24,480 nt of DNA from JBALVO01 sp036961445 (GCA_036961445.1 JBALVO010000051.1:1-24480), one strand, 5' to 3'; positions 7,856-16,333 are shown, counted from the first letter of the stretch. Numbers and translations are program-made. The notes: generated from the letters alone by a model not told the origin.

Positions 7856-8038
7856 ATGCGAATACTGATATGCTCATGCCTGCTATTAATGACGGCAGCC
7901 TGTACCCCCACGGTGCAGGTCAAAGCACCCGAAGAACCAATTACGATAAACCTGAATGTAAAAATAGAACACGAAATCCGCGTTAAGGTCGACAAGGAAC
8001 TCGACGATTTGTTTGCTGAAGATAGCGATCTATTCTAG
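7856..8038 (+). CDS. ynbE: YnbE-family small lipoprotein
   Basis: A 60-residue lipoprotein. The ATG follows AAGGGGAG at 5 bases. The signal peptide ends in a lipobox TAAC with Cys16, followed by the family motif TPTVQVKAPEEPITINLNV, then a charged tail rich in Asp and Glu. In Escherichia coli the outer-membrane lipoprotein YnbE pairs with YdbH, by beta-strand extension, to complete the bridge to the outer membrane. The gene sits 69 bases after ydbH and 12 bases before ydbL. Confidence 0.9.
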   Translation: MRILICSCLLLMTAACTPTVQVKAPEEPITINLNVKIEHEIRVKVDKELDDLFAEDSDLF

Positions 8039-8050
8039 GAGAATCACACT

Positions 8051-8386
8051 ATGACGTTTAAAAACATGGCACAGCGCAGCCTTGGCGCCCTGACACTGTC
8101 CCTGCTACTGACTTTGCCGGCTGTGGCGCTGGAGCTTGGCGCGGCGAAGTCCGGTGGCCTGGTGGGAGAAACCAACAGCGGCTATCTGGCTGCGGTAAAA
8201 CCTTCAGCTGATGCAGATGCGCTGGTCGCTGACATTAACAGCAAGCGCAAAGCTCATTATCAGGGTATTGCTAAAAAGAACAACATCAGCCTCGACGCGG
8301 TAGAAGTTCGCGCCGGACAAAAGGCAATTGAAAAGACACCTGCCGGTGAATACGTGAACACCGGCGGCGGCTGGCAAAAGAAATAA
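8051..8386 (+). CDS. ydbL: YdbL-family periplasmic protein (DUF1318)
   Basis: A 111-residue secreted protein of the DUF1318/YdbL family, proposed as a periplasmic chaperone for YdbH-YnbE assembly. TAGGAGA overlaps the ynbE stop codon and serves as its ribosome site, a sign of translational coupling. Residues 1-27 form a signal peptide (LTLSLLLTLPAVALE). The mature part shows the family pattern: GLVGETNSGYLA, then DINSKRKAHYQGIAKKNN and a C-terminal AGEYVNTGGGWQKK. A terminator follows immediately, closing the three-gene operon. Confidence 0.9.
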   Translation: MTFKNMAQRSLGALTLSLLLTLPAVALELGAAKSGGLVGETNSGYLAAVKPSADADALVADINSKRKAHYQGIAKKNNISLDAVEVRAGQKAIEKTPAGEYVNTGGGWQKK

Positions 8387-8410
8387 GGGCGCAACAGCGC
8401 CCCTTATTTT
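8382..8410. terminator. Bidirectional terminator between ydbL and the catabolic cluster
   Basis: AATAAGGGCGC (8382-8392), loop AACA, and GCGCCCCTTATT form a strong stem with one bulged C and a T-rich flank on the plus strand. On the minus strand the same stem is followed by TTATTTCTTTT, so it can also end the convergent catabolic transcript, whose last stop codon is at 8465. The stem overlaps the last codons of ydbL. Confidence 0.85.
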
Positions 8411-8464
8411 ACCGGCTTACACCAGGCTTGAGGGCTACCCGCGTATTTTATCGGGCGCGACACA

Positions 8465-9496
8465 CTAGATAGTGCCTTTCTCCCTGGCCATATCCAACGC
8501 CAGATCTTCGATCATATCTTCCTGCCCACCCACGGTACGGCGACGGCCCAACTCTACCAGAATATCGCGACTGGACAGCTTGTACTTTTCGGCACTGCGC
8601 TTGGCAAATAGCAAAAAGCTGGAATAGACGCCGGCGTAGCCCAGTGTCAGTGCATCACGGTCTACGCGCACCATATGATCCATCATCGGCACGATCAGGT
8701 CCTCGGCAATATCCATGGCCTTGAATAAATCTACCCCGGTCTCAATACCCATGCGATCACACACCGCAATGAAAACTTCCAAAGGCGTGTTTCCCGCACC
8801 GGCGCCCAGGCCCGCCAAAGAGCCATCGATGCGATTGGCACCGGCCTCCACTGCCGCCAACGAGTTGGCAATACCCATCGCCATGTTGTGGTGGCCATGA
8901 AAGCCCAGCTCGGTCTCCGGTCGCAGCTCGGCACGGGCCAGCGCCACCCGTTCAGTCACATGATCGGGTAACATATAACCCGCTGAATCTGTGATATAGA
9001 CACAATTAGCGCCGAAGTCTTCCATCAACTTCAACTGCTGAACCAATTCCTGCGGTCCGATCATATGGGCCATCATCAGAAAACCGACGGTGTCCAGATT
9101 ATCGTACTTCGCGGCCATGGTGAGATGCTGCTCGGATACATCTGCCTCGGAGCAGTGCGTCGCCACGCGAATAGTAGAAATGCCGCAGTCCACTGCCATT
9201 TTCAGGTGGTCGACGGTACCGATGCCCGGCAGTAGCAACGCGGAAACTTTCGTATTCTTCATTTCCTTGCACACGGCGGTGAGATATTCCTCGTCGCTGG
9301 CAGCAGGAAAGCCGTAATTTACCGAAGCACCGCCCAGACCATCACCGTGAGTCACTTCAATCATTGGTATTCCGGCGTCATCCATGGCCTTGGATATCGT
9401 TACCATCTGCTCAACGCTGATCTGGTGACGTTTAGGGTGCATACCATCGCGCAGACACATGTCGTGAACGGTGATTTTTTTTCCTTTCAAATCCAT
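8465..9496 (-). CDS. hsaF: 4-hydroxy-2-oxovalerate aldolase
   Basis: A 343-residue class II pyruvate aldolase of the DmpG/BphI/HsaF family. It splits a 4-hydroxy-2-oxoacid into pyruvate and an aldehyde, which is channelled to its partner dehydrogenase. The ATG at 9496 is used; the longer reading to 9577 would overlap the dehydrogenase gene. Diagnostic residues are R16-D17 in LRDGMHPKRHQ near the N-terminus, the metal-binding H200-x-H202 pair in GFHGHHNM, and GSLAGLGAGAGNTPLE. The C-terminal communication domain is complete. It is the last gene of the cluster, 34 bases after the dehydrogenase. The hsaF name follows the HsaA-like context; the protein alone would equally fit mhpE or bphI. Confidence 0.9.
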   Translation of the reverse strand: MDLKGKKITVHDMCLRDGMHPKRHQISVEQMVTISKAMDDAGIPMIEVTHGDGLGGASVNYGFPAASDEEYLTAVCKEMKNTKVSALLLPGIGTVDHLKMAVDCGISTIRVATHCSEADVSEQHLTMAAKYDNLDTVGFLMMAHMIGPQELVQQLKLMEDFGANCVYITDSAGYMLPDHVTERVALARAELRPETELGFHGHHNMAMGIANSLAAVEAGANRIDGSLAGLGAGAGNTPLEVFIAVCDRMGIETGVDLFKAMDIAEDLIVPMMDHMVRVDRDALTLGYAGVYSSFLLFAKRSAEKYKLSSRDILVELGRRRTVGGQEDMIEDLALDMAREKGTI

Positions 9497-9530
9497 TGTC
9501 TTACTCTCTCGTATTCGGTGGCGTCCAGGC

Positions 9531-10439
9531 TCAGGCAGCACTGGGAACGAAGTTTCCTGCCAGAATTTCCTGCGCATACATTTCCGCAGTGCGCAGTCCG
9601 GCGGCGGTCATAATATCCAGGTTGCCGGCATATTTGGGCAGGAAGTCGCCCAGCCCTTCCACTTCCAGATAAATTGACACACGATTGCCGTCAAACACCG
9701 GGCCATTTTTCAGGCTGTAACCGGGCACATATTTTTGCACCTCAAGGATCATCTCGTGTACTGACCGGGTAATTGCCTCTTCCTTGGGTTGCTCCTGGGT
9801 CAGGCAATGAATGGTATCTCGCATAATCAATGGTGGTTCAGCCGGATTGATAACAATGATCGCTTTGCCACTGAGAGCACCCCCTACCTGTTCAATACCA
9901 CTGGCAGTGGTGCGGGTAAACTCATCAATATTCTTGCGCGTACCAGGACCAGCCGATTTACTACTGACAGTCGCCACGATTTCACCGTAGGACACAGCCT
10001 GCACCCGACTGACCGCGGCCACCATGGGAATGGTGGCCTGGCCACCGCAAGTCACCATATTGACATTCATGGCTCTGGCCGCCACCGCTTCTGACAGGTT
10101 AACGGTGGGCACACAAAACGGACCGATGGCTGCCGGCGTCAAATCAATCATCACCGCACCGCAGGCATTCACCTTGCGGCTGTTTTCCGCGTGTACATAG
10201 GCCGAAGTAGCGTCGAAGCATATTTGTACGCCATCGTCCTGCATGGTAGCCAGCATGCCGTCAACACCATCGGCGGTGGTCTTCAAACCCAGCTCCTGTG
10301 CTCTGGCCAAGCCGGGGGATTCGGCTTCGACACCAACCATCCACACGGGTTCTACGAACTCACTACGCATAGCCTTCATTAACAAGTCAGTACCGATATT
10401 ACCGGGGCCAATTATTGCTACTTTTACTTTGTTGCTCAT
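9531..10439 (-). CDS. hsaG: Acetaldehyde dehydrogenase (acylating)
   Basis: A 302-residue NAD-dependent, CoA-acylating aldehyde dehydrogenase (DmpF/BphJ/HsaG/MhpF family). It converts acetaldehyde or propionaldehyde to the acyl-CoA in a complex with the aldolase encoded next. The Rossmann motif GPGNIG is at 11-16, the catalytic Cys131 lies in CGGQATIPM, and the family segments SKSAGPGTRKNIDEFT and NPAEPPLIMRDT are present. The full expected length is seen. There are 97 bases between the hydratase stop and this start, longer than elsewhere in the cluster, with no obvious terminator. As with the aldolase, the hsa name rests on context. Confidence 0.92.
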   Translation of the reverse strand: MSNKVKVAIIGPGNIGTDLLMKAMRSEFVEPVWMVGVEAESPGLARAQELGLKTTADGVDGMLATMQDDGVQICFDATSAYVHAENSRKVNACGAVMIDLTPAAIGPFCVPTVNLSEAVAARAMNVNMVTCGGQATIPMVAAVSRVQAVSYGEIVATVSSKSAGPGTRKNIDEFTRTTASGIEQVGGALSGKAIIVINPAEPPLIMRDTIHCLTQEQPKEEAITRSVHEMILEVQKYVPGYSLKNGPVFDGNRVSIYLEVEGLGDFLPKYAGNLDIMTAAGLRTAEMYAQEILAGNFVPSAA

Positions 10440-10536
10440 ATTGGTTCTCTTGTTGCTGTGTATTCGAATTTCCTGGCTCTTTAACCGGTGTTACTGGAAA
10501 AGCGACATAAGCACGATCCCGACTGGTGGGCAGTAG

Positions 10537-11325
10537 CTAAACAAACTTGCAGCTACAACCACCCATACCCGCGATTTCCAACGACATCTCATCACCGGCG
10601 ACAACCGGAATCAAAGGTACCAGTGAACCGGACAGGATAATTTCCCCGGCCTTGAATGGAATGCCAAATTCACCCAGGGTATTGGCCAACCATGCTACCG
10701 CAGTCAGTGGATTACCCTGTACCGCGCTACCGAGGCCCTCGGAGTTAAACTCGCCATTTTTAGAGATGGTCATTTTCAAATTGGGTAAATCAAAATCCCT
10801 GGGGTCAACTTCATTAACGCCAAGAACATAAACACCACAGGAGGCATTATCGGCAACCGTGTCCTGTATTTTAATTTTCCAGTCATCAATACGCGAATCA
10901 ACTATTTCAAAACAGGGCATGATCGTGGCGGTAGCATCGAGCACGTCTTGCTCGGTCACGCCTGGCCCGATCAGGTCATGTTTAAGTCGAAAGGCTATTT
11001 CGCCTTCCGCCTTGGGCTGGATCATATTCCCGGCAATAACAATATCAGCGCCGTCCGGATACTCCATACTGTCGGTAAGAAAACCAAAGTCAGGCTGAAA
11101 CACCCCCAGCATGTCTTGCACTGGCTTACTGGTAACACCAATTTTTTTACCAACGACGCGCTCACCGTCTCGCGCCAGGCGCTGCTCAAGCAGGTGCAGC
11201 GAGATATGGTAAGCATCTTCGATAGTGATACCCTGCTCACGCTCTGTGAGCGGGGCTACGGTAGACTGGCTGCGCAAGGCCCCATAGAGTTCTGCACCAA
11301 GCTGGGCGATTTTTTCCGGTTCCAT
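10537..11325 (-). CDS. hsaE: 2-hydroxypenta-2,4-dienoate hydratase
   Basis: A 262-residue hydratase of the MhpD/DmpE/HsaE family, part of the fumarylacetoacetate hydrolase-related fold. It adds water to 2-hydroxy-dienoates to give 4-hydroxy-2-oxoacids for the aldolase. The start MEPEKIAQLG at 11325 is supported by family length; the longer reading to 11424 overlaps the hydrolase gene. Key segments are GKKIGVTSKPVQDMLGVFQPDFG, the acidic EGEIAF and CFEIVDSRI motifs that supply metal-binding Glu residues, and GNPLTAVAWLANTL. It lies 49 bases after the hydrolase. Confidence 0.92.
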   Translation of the reverse strand: MEPEKIAQLGAELYGALRSQSTVAPLTEREQGITIEDAYHISLHLLEQRLARDGERVVGKKIGVTSKPVQDMLGVFQPDFGFLTDSMEYPDGADIVIAGNMIQPKAEGEIAFRLKHDLIGPGVTEQDVLDATATIMPCFEIVDSRIDDWKIKIQDTVADNASCGVYVLGVNEVDPRDFDLPNLKMTISKNGEFNSEGLGSAVQGNPLTAVAWLANTLGEFGIPFKAGEIILSGSLVPLIPVVAGDEMSLEIAGMGGCSCKFV

Positions 11326-11374
11326 AATGTACTCACTAAGCTGAATTGGAATGAGCCTCGCACTGGCAGCGCAG

Positions 11375-12208
11375 TCATCCGTTGCGCAGAAAATCCAGGC
11401 AGGCGCGATTGAACATGTCCTCATGTTCTACCATCACCCAGTGACCACATTGGGTAACCAGGATAAGGCGTAAGTGCCTGATGTTTTTGGCCATGGCCAT
11501 AATGCCGTTCTCTGGCATCATTTTTTCATCCATACCCCAAAAGCCCAGCACTGGACAATCCAGTTCTTGTAAACGGTCGGTCAAAACGGGAACCTGCATG
11601 GTTGCCATAACATGACCGTTCATAATTTGCATAATCTGCATACGCTCTTCTACCAACTCGTCGGTGGCGTACTTGTCATCGTGCATCAAACTGCTGGCAA
11701 ACAGGTCCTTCATTACCTCGTGGGTCACCGGCTCACCAGAGCCAAACACACGAAAGACTTTCTGCATGCCTGGCATCTGTTGGTACTCTGCCAGCTCGCT
11801 CAACCCGCCCGGCGCCATTAACACCAGCTTCTGCACCAGCTGCGGGTATTGTAGGGCCAGCCCAAGGGCTATCGCTCCACCCAGGGAATTACCAATTACC
11901 GTACATTTCTCTACACCCGCGACATCCAGCGTCTGCTTGATACATTCCACCATAAACGACAGGGGATGATCTACATCGTCCGGTTTATCCGAAAATCCAT
12001 AGCCTATAAGATCCGGAATAAGGCAGCGATACCCCGCCGCCACCAGATGCTGATAATTGCCTTTGAAGTTACTGAAACCACTGGCTCCGGGGCCTGAGCC
12101 ATGCAGGAATACCACAGCATCACCGTGCCCTTCATCCAGGTAATGGATACGGTACCCATTGGCGCATTCTGCATACTTGCCTTCGGGCAAGCGGCCTATC
12201 TTTCCCAT
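11375..12208 (-). CDS. hsaD: Meta-cleavage-product hydrolase (alpha/beta hydrolase)
   Basis: A 277-residue alpha/beta hydrolase of the BphD/MhpC/HsaD group, which cleaves C-C bonds in ring-fission products. AGGAG lies 5 bases before the ATG. The oxyanion loop HGSGPG is at 36-41, the nucleophile elbow GNSLGG places Ser108, and Asp227 (FWGMDE) and His256 (CGHWVMVEH) complete the triad. The pattern GPGASGFSNFKGNY is characteristic of this C-C hydrolase group rather than of general esterases. It follows the HsaA-like gene by 30 bases. In steroid catabolism the enzyme would cleave 4,9-DSHA; other aromatic ring-fission products are possible. Confidence 0.88.
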   Translation of the reverse strand: MGKIGRLPEGKYAECANGYRIHYLDEGHGDAVVFLHGSGPGASGFSNFKGNYQHLVAAGYRCLIPDLIGYGFSDKPDDVDHPLSFMVECIKQTLDVAGVEKCTVIGNSLGGAIALGLALQYPQLVQKLVLMAPGGLSELAEYQQMPGMQKVFRVFGSGEPVTHEVMKDLFASSLMHDDKYATDELVEERMQIMQIMNGHVMATMQVPVLTDRLQELDCPVLGFWGMDEKMMPENGIMAMAKNIRHLRLILVTQCGHWVMVEHEDMFNRACLDFLRNG

Positions 12209-12238
12209 AACGACTCCTGGATCAGCTTGCGGTCAGGG

Positions 12239-13465
12239 CTAGACCGCGTAATCGACGTTATCTGCACCGAACATAATGCCGCCCAGATTACTGGCAAAGG
12301 GTGCGGCATGATTGGCCACATGAGCCTGACTGCACAAGATATCCAGGTGGCGATCCAATAGCTCACTGCCCTGGCGCACTCCGCCGCTGCCACTGGCCTT
12401 GAGCATCCTGCCGGACAGGGCCAGGCAGCGATCAGCGACGACGGCTGAATCATAGCGATAGCGCACTCTGTTCTCAATCGGGATTGGCTCACCCGCGCGA
12501 CAGCAGTCCATCATCTCGTCAAAGTTGCGAATCATTGTCAGCTTCATTTCTTCGATAGACGTTCTGGCTTCCGCCGCCAACTGCCGCGCGAAGGGATCAT
12601 CACTCATTTTGTTGGGACCCACCCGACGCGTCCTGGCCACCTCAATAAAGGACTCCAGCGCGCCCTCACAGGCACCCAGCGTAGCGGTGCAAACAGCGCG
12701 CACAAACACTTGCATGAAAGGCATACGGTACAAGGGTGCGTCATTTACCGCGTTGCCCGGATTGTCACATAAAAAGCCATCCATGGACCTGTGGGTGCGA
12801 TGCTCGGGAACAAAAACGTCGTCCACCACGATGTCGTGGCTACCCGTACCCTGCAGACCGACCACATCCCAATTATCGACGATGTCATAGTCGCTGATCG
12901 GCACCAGAAAGGTGCGATAGTTAGCCATGTCAAAGGGTGCCTCGGGGGTCGGCACTACCGCGCCCAGGAACGCCCATTTACAATGCTGCGAACCGCTGGA
13001 AAAACTCCAGCGACCGCTGAGACGGAAACCACCATCCACTACCTTAACTTTACCAACTGGAGCGTAGGAGGACGAAATCAGCACCGTTGGGTCATCCGCC
13101 CATACATCTTGTGCCGCCTGATCATCGAATACCGCCAACTGCCAGTTGTGCACGGCAATCACACCCAGCACCCAGGCGCTGGAGGCGCAGTGCCTGGCGA
13201 TCTCCAACCCCACTGAATAAAACACCTGCGGATCCATGGCGTAACCGCCCCATTGCTCGGGCTGCAGAATCTTGAAAAAACCTGCGGCATGAAAATCGGC
13301 TATGGTTTCATCCGGCACACGACGGGCAGCCTTACACTGAGCCCCGCGCATACGCAGTGCGGGTCCCATATCGCGTGCCGCTGCCAGCAGTTGCTGTGCC
13401 CTGGAGCTTGCCAATCCATAGGCGCCGACGCCGTCGCTTACTTCGATAGTTTGCTGAATTGTCAT
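12239..13465 (-). CDS. hsaA: HsaA-like flavin-dependent monooxygenase
   Basis: A 408-residue group D flavoprotein monooxygenase with an acyl-CoA dehydrogenase fold. The closest remembered relative is HsaA, which hydroxylates 3-HSA to a catechol in steroid degradation using reduced flavin from HsaB. Matching blocks include FFKILQPEQWGGYAMDPQVFY, VHNWQLAVFD, ISSSYAPVGK, SGRWSFSSG, VGLQGTGSHDIVV and FVPEHR. It lacks the catalytic Glu context and CoA motifs of true acyl-CoA dehydrogenases. The ATG at 13465 is preferred: a ribosome site AGGA lies 9 bases upstream, and the longer reading runs through the promoter. The downstream order oxygenase-hydrolase-hydratase-dehydrogenase-aldolase supports ring degradation. 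No flavin reductase gene is nearby. Confidence 0.82.
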   Translation of the reverse strand: MTIQQTIEVSDGVGAYGLASSRAQQLLAAARDMGPALRMRGAQCKAARRVPDETIADFHAAGFFKILQPEQWGGYAMDPQVFYSVGLEIARHCASSAWVLGVIAVHNWQLAVFDDQAAQDVWADDPTVLISSSYAPVGKVKVVDGGFRLSGRWSFSSGSQHCKWAFLGAVVPTPEAPFDMANYRTFLVPISDYDIVDNWDVVGLQGTGSHDIVVDDVFVPEHRTHRSMDGFLCDNPGNAVNDAPLYRMPFMQVFVRAVCTATLGACEGALESFIEVARTRRVGPNKMSDDPFARQLAAEARTSIEEMKLTMIRNFDEMMDCCRAGEPIPIENRVRYRYDSAVVADRCLALSGRMLKASGSGGVRQGSELLDRHLDILCSQAHVANHAAPFASNLGGIMFGADNVDYAV

Positions 13466-13484
13466 TGTTATCATCCTGCTGGTA

Positions 13485-13513
13485 ATTATTTGTTTGCCTA
13501 ACCACACTGTAAA
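13485..13513 (-). promoter_or_regulatory. Sigma70-type promoter for the hsaA-led operon
   Basis: On the minus strand TTTACA (13513-13508) and AATAAT (13490-13485) are each one base from consensus and are separated by exactly 17 bases. Transcription would start near 13478, giving a short leader before the ATG at 13465. It lies in the 91-base gap after the SDR gene, so the catabolic genes can be expressed without the SDR. Confidence 0.65.
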
Positions 13514-13556
13514 GGGATATTGGCAGTCCGCGCATCCTCCATTTGGGGTATCGGCC

Positions 13557-14420
13557 TCACTCCACGACGGCATCACCGTAACTGGTAGTAGCGCCAAAAA
13601 AAGCCCTGTGTGATGGTGGTATCTTACCGTCTATATCCGTCACACCATATTCCTGTGCCAGCTCAGCGCCTATCCAGACTTTTCCACTCCTGTCCATCAA
13701 GGACTGATCCATGGCCAGGGCATCGATGACCCTGCCGGTAAATTCCGGTGTCTCAGCCGTCGCCGCAAGGTCTGCATATTTCTGCGGATCAGACGCAAAA
13801 ACGCGAGCCGTGCGCTCGGTCAGTAACAGGCCCATCCAGATCGATACCACCGCCACATGGTAAGGACGAAAATCTACCGCCATATCATGCGCCATTTTAT
13901 CCACCGCAGCCTTGCCGGCGCCATAGGCCGGACCGTGCATATAAATTCTGCCACCAAAAGATGAGGTATTCACAATCAACCCGGCGCCGCTGGCCAACAA
14001 TAGCGGAGCCGCGTACCAGGCGGCTGTGTAATGAGAACGCATTCCCACGTCCCACAAGCTGGTCAGTTCCAGTGGCTTTTCCCAGAACGGACCGCTTGCA
14101 GTCAATGCGTCATGCAAGCTGGTGGCGTTGTTTACCAGAATATCCAGGCGACCCTGCTCAGCCTGGACCTGTGCAAATAATTGGCGCACTTGCTGCTCAT
14201 CGCCGTGATCGCAATAGACGGCAATACCCTTGCCTCCCGCTGCACTCACCGCATCCGCTGTGGACTGTACGGTACCCGGCAACGGCGCATCACCCTCCCG
14301 CCGCGTGCGACCTGTCACATAGACGGTTGCCCCGGTAGCGCCCAGGGCCACCGCTATGCCCTTACCCGCGCCACGACTGGCTCCGGTGACCACCACTACC
14401 CGGTCTCGTGCAAGACCCAT
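13557..14420 (-). CDS. Short-chain dehydrogenase/reductase, DHRS1-like
   Basis: A 287-residue classical SDR. The ATG at 14420 follows AAGGA at 7 bases; a TTG two codons upstream is too close to that site. The cofactor motif TGASRGAGKG begins at 12, the NNAT motif is at 97-100, and the catalytic residues are Ser153, Tyr166 and Lys170 in the YGAGK motif. The FWEKP and GPAYGAGKAAVDKMAHDMA segments match the DHRS1-like (SDR19C) branch, whose mammalian member reduces steroids and xenobiotics. The gene is upstream of the HsaA-like operon on the same strand, separated by a promoter. Steroid or hydroxy-acid oxidoreduction is plausible but not shown. Confidence 0.88.
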   Translation of the reverse strand: MGLARDRVVVVTGASRGAGKGIAVALGATGATVYVTGRTRREGDAPLPGTVQSTADAVSAAGGKGIAVYCDHGDEQQVRQLFAQVQAEQGRLDILVNNATSLHDALTASGPFWEKPLELTSLWDVGMRSHYTAAWYAAPLLLASGAGLIVNTSSFGGRIYMHGPAYGAGKAAVDKMAHDMAVDFRPYHVAVVSIWMGLLLTERTARVFASDPQKYADLAATAETPEFTGRVIDALAMDQSLMDRSGKVWIGAELAQEYGVTDIDGKIPPSHRAFFGATTSYGDAVVE

Positions 14421-14545
14421 ACGCAATTCCTTTACCTGATTACAAGACTTAACTAATATCGCAATACAATCCTAAATGCCCAGACGCACCGAGCCAAGTG
14501 GCAATGCCAGTGGGCTGGCCACATTGTTATGCCAGAGAAGGAAAA

Positions 14546-15334
14546 ATGACATCCGTTACAGCACCGCGGCACGCCCTGGCACAAGCCATAAGCCACGCTT
14601 TACTTTGCTTTATGGGAGTGATGCCAGTGGTCACCGCAGCAGCAGCACCACCAGCGCCAGGCGGCGACAGCAGGCTGGCCTACTCCAGCGAGTCGCCCCA
14701 ATGGCTGCGCGCAGTCGGGCGATTGCAAATTCCCGGCCAGAAATTTGAACAAGGTCGTGTCTCCCATCACCGCGAGGATTGCAGTGCCACACTGGTTGCA
14801 CGTCACCCGGGCACCAAGGCTGACACCATTATTACAGCCTGGCACTGCCTGGAGTTCTATAACGACGTGAGCCAGGCAATCACCTTCACCCTGTCGGCCA
14901 GGTCTGCAGACCCTGTGATAACGAGCGAGGCCTATCGACTGGCAGATGGTGGCGGTATGCATGCAGATTGGGCCATCCTGCGCCTGTACCAGGCCATTCC
15001 ATCTGACCAGGTAAGCGCGGTAAACATTCACCCGGAACGCGCCGACCCCAGCCGACCTATTACCATGGCTGGCTACTCACGCGATAACGGCCTGGGTGAC
15101 AATGGCGAGCGGCTGACATTCGATCCGCAATGCAGAATCACGCACCAGGCAAACGGCGGCAGTAACAGCAATTGCACGGCTTATAAAGGTGCTTCAGGAG
15201 GCGCGGTTATGCAGCTATCGCACCTGGGGCAAGCGCAATTTTGTGGTGTTATTTCACAGGGCAATGGCGAGGGGATAAGCACCTTCGTGCCGCTCAGCGG
15301 TTTCAGGAATGCGATCAATCTGCACCTGCGCTAG
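14546..15334 (+). CDS. Secreted trypsin-like serine protease
   Basis: A 262-residue chymotrypsin-fold (S1/V8-like) peptidase. The start at 14546 is chosen for the GAAGG site 4-5 bases upstream; an earlier start at 14498 lacks one. Residues about 10-34 form a signal peptide (ALLCFMGVMPVVTAAAA). The triad is His100 in TAWHC, Asp141 in HADWAILRL and Ser217 in YKGASGGAV. Cys pairs (Cys79/Cys101 and Cys196/Cys210) are spaced for disulfides. It lacks PDZ domains, so it is not DegP-like. It is divergent from the SDR gene across a 125-base gap that holds a palindrome TGGCAATGCCA at 14499-14509. The target is unknown. Confidence 0.82.
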   Translation: MTSVTAPRHALAQAISHALLCFMGVMPVVTAAAAPPAPGGDSRLAYSSESPQWLRAVGRLQIPGQKFEQGRVSHHREDCSATLVARHPGTKADTIITAWHCLEFYNDVSQAITFTLSARSADPVITSEAYRLADGGGMHADWAILRLYQAIPSDQVSAVNIHPERADPSRPITMAGYSRDNGLGDNGERLTFDPQCRITHQANGGSNSNCTAYKGASGGAVMQLSHLGQAQFCGVISQGNGEGISTFVPLSGFRNAINLHLR

Positions 15335-15394
15335 AGCCCGGCGCCGCTGTATTTTGCCAGCACTGAACCCACCTGCATTAGTTCCATCTTCAGC

Positions 15395-16324
15395 TCAGGA
15401 CTGACGCTCGGGCGGGGGCGCGCCTACGTGCACTTCACCGCGCAGCTGTGCTAGCTCTATCTGTTTCTGACGCTCACTAAAGCGAGCCCGCTGATCAGGT
15501 GTCAGGCGGTCATAGCAAAGCGGGCAGCAAATACCTTTTTGATACTTCGAAGAGAGTTTATCCTGCTCGGTAATAGGGTGCCGGCAGCCATAGCACTGGT
15601 CGTATTGACCCTTTTCCAACTGGTGATCGACGGCCACCCGGTTATCAAAAACAAAACACTCGCCTTCCCAGGTGCTCTCGCGTTGCGGCACTTCTTCCAG
15701 GTATTTGAGGATACCGCCGCGCAAATGATAAACCTCGTCAAAACCCTCATTGAGCATAAAGGCCGAGGCCTTCTCACAGCGAATTCCCCCGGTGCAGAAC
15801 ATGGCAACTTTTTTGTGCTGTTGCGGGTTCAGATGACTACGTACGTAGTTGGGAAAGTCACGAAAGCTCTCAGTATGCGGGTCGATCGCACCGCGAAAAC
15901 TGCCAATACCGCACTCATAGTCGTTACGGGTATCAATCAGCAAAACCTCGGGATCATTTACCAGGGCATTCCAGTCCTGCGGATTGACGTAGGTTCCCAC
16001 CTTCACATTGGGGTCCACGCCCTCCACACCCATTGTCACTATTTCCTTCTTGAGCTTTACCTTCATCCGGTGAAACGGTATTTCCTCGTCAAAAGACTCC
16101 TTGTGCTCCAGGTCTGCCAACCGCGGATCACTGCGCAGGTAAGCCAGTACCTTGCCTACACCCTCCCGTGTACCGGCGATGGTGCCGTTTATTCCCTCCC
16201 GGGCCAGTAGCAGGGTACCGCGGGTTTCTGCCGCCAGGCAGGCATCCAGTAAAGGCTCGCGCAGCTCGTGGAAGTCTTCCAGGGTGACAAACTTATACAG
16301 CGCTGCTACAACTAAGTCGCTCAT
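15395..16324 (-). CDS. trhO: tRNA uridine(34) hydroxylase TrhO (rhodanese domain)
   Basis: A 309-residue member of the YceA/TrhO family, which makes 5-hydroxyuridine at wobble position 34 of tRNAs using oxygen. Residues 1-100 form the N-terminal acylphosphatase-like domain (LLLAREGINGTIAG). The rhodanese domain follows, with the active-site loop CTGGIRC (Cys177 and Cys183). The C-terminal region has the paired Cys motifs CYGC and CCPLC, likely a metal site. TAGGAAC sits 6 bases before the ATG. It is 9 bases downstream of bolA, so the two are likely co-transcribed. Confidence 0.93.
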   Translation of the reverse strand: MSDLVVAALYKFVTLEDFHELREPLLDACLAAETRGTLLLAREGINGTIAGTREGVGKVLAYLRSDPRLADLEHKESFDEEIPFHRMKVKLKKEIVTMGVEGVDPNVKVGTYVNPQDWNALVNDPEVLLIDTRNDYECGIGSFRGAIDPHTESFRDFPNYVRSHLNPQQHKKVAMFCTGGIRCEKASAFMLNEGFDEVYHLRGGILKYLEEVPQRESTWEGECFVFDNRVAVDHQLEKGQYDQCYGCRHPITEQDKLSSKYQKGICCPLCYDRLTPDQRARFSERQKQIELAQLRGEVHVGAPPPERQS

Positions 16325-16333
16325 ATTCAGTTC

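Noticed and set aside
12239..13465. Acyl-CoA dehydrogenase as the function of the HsaA-like protein
   Set aside because: The fold is shared, but the conserved blocks and the operon context match group D flavin monooxygenases.
13748..14338. 196-codon plus-strand ORF opposite the SDR gene
   Set aside because: Low-complexity, Pro/Arg-rich product opposite a complete SDR with all catalytic motifs.
14499..14509. Palindrome TGGCAATGCCA between the SDR and protease genes as an operator
   Set aside because: Short, no promoter hexamers clearly overlap it, and palindromes of this size occur by chance; mentioned only in the protease entry.
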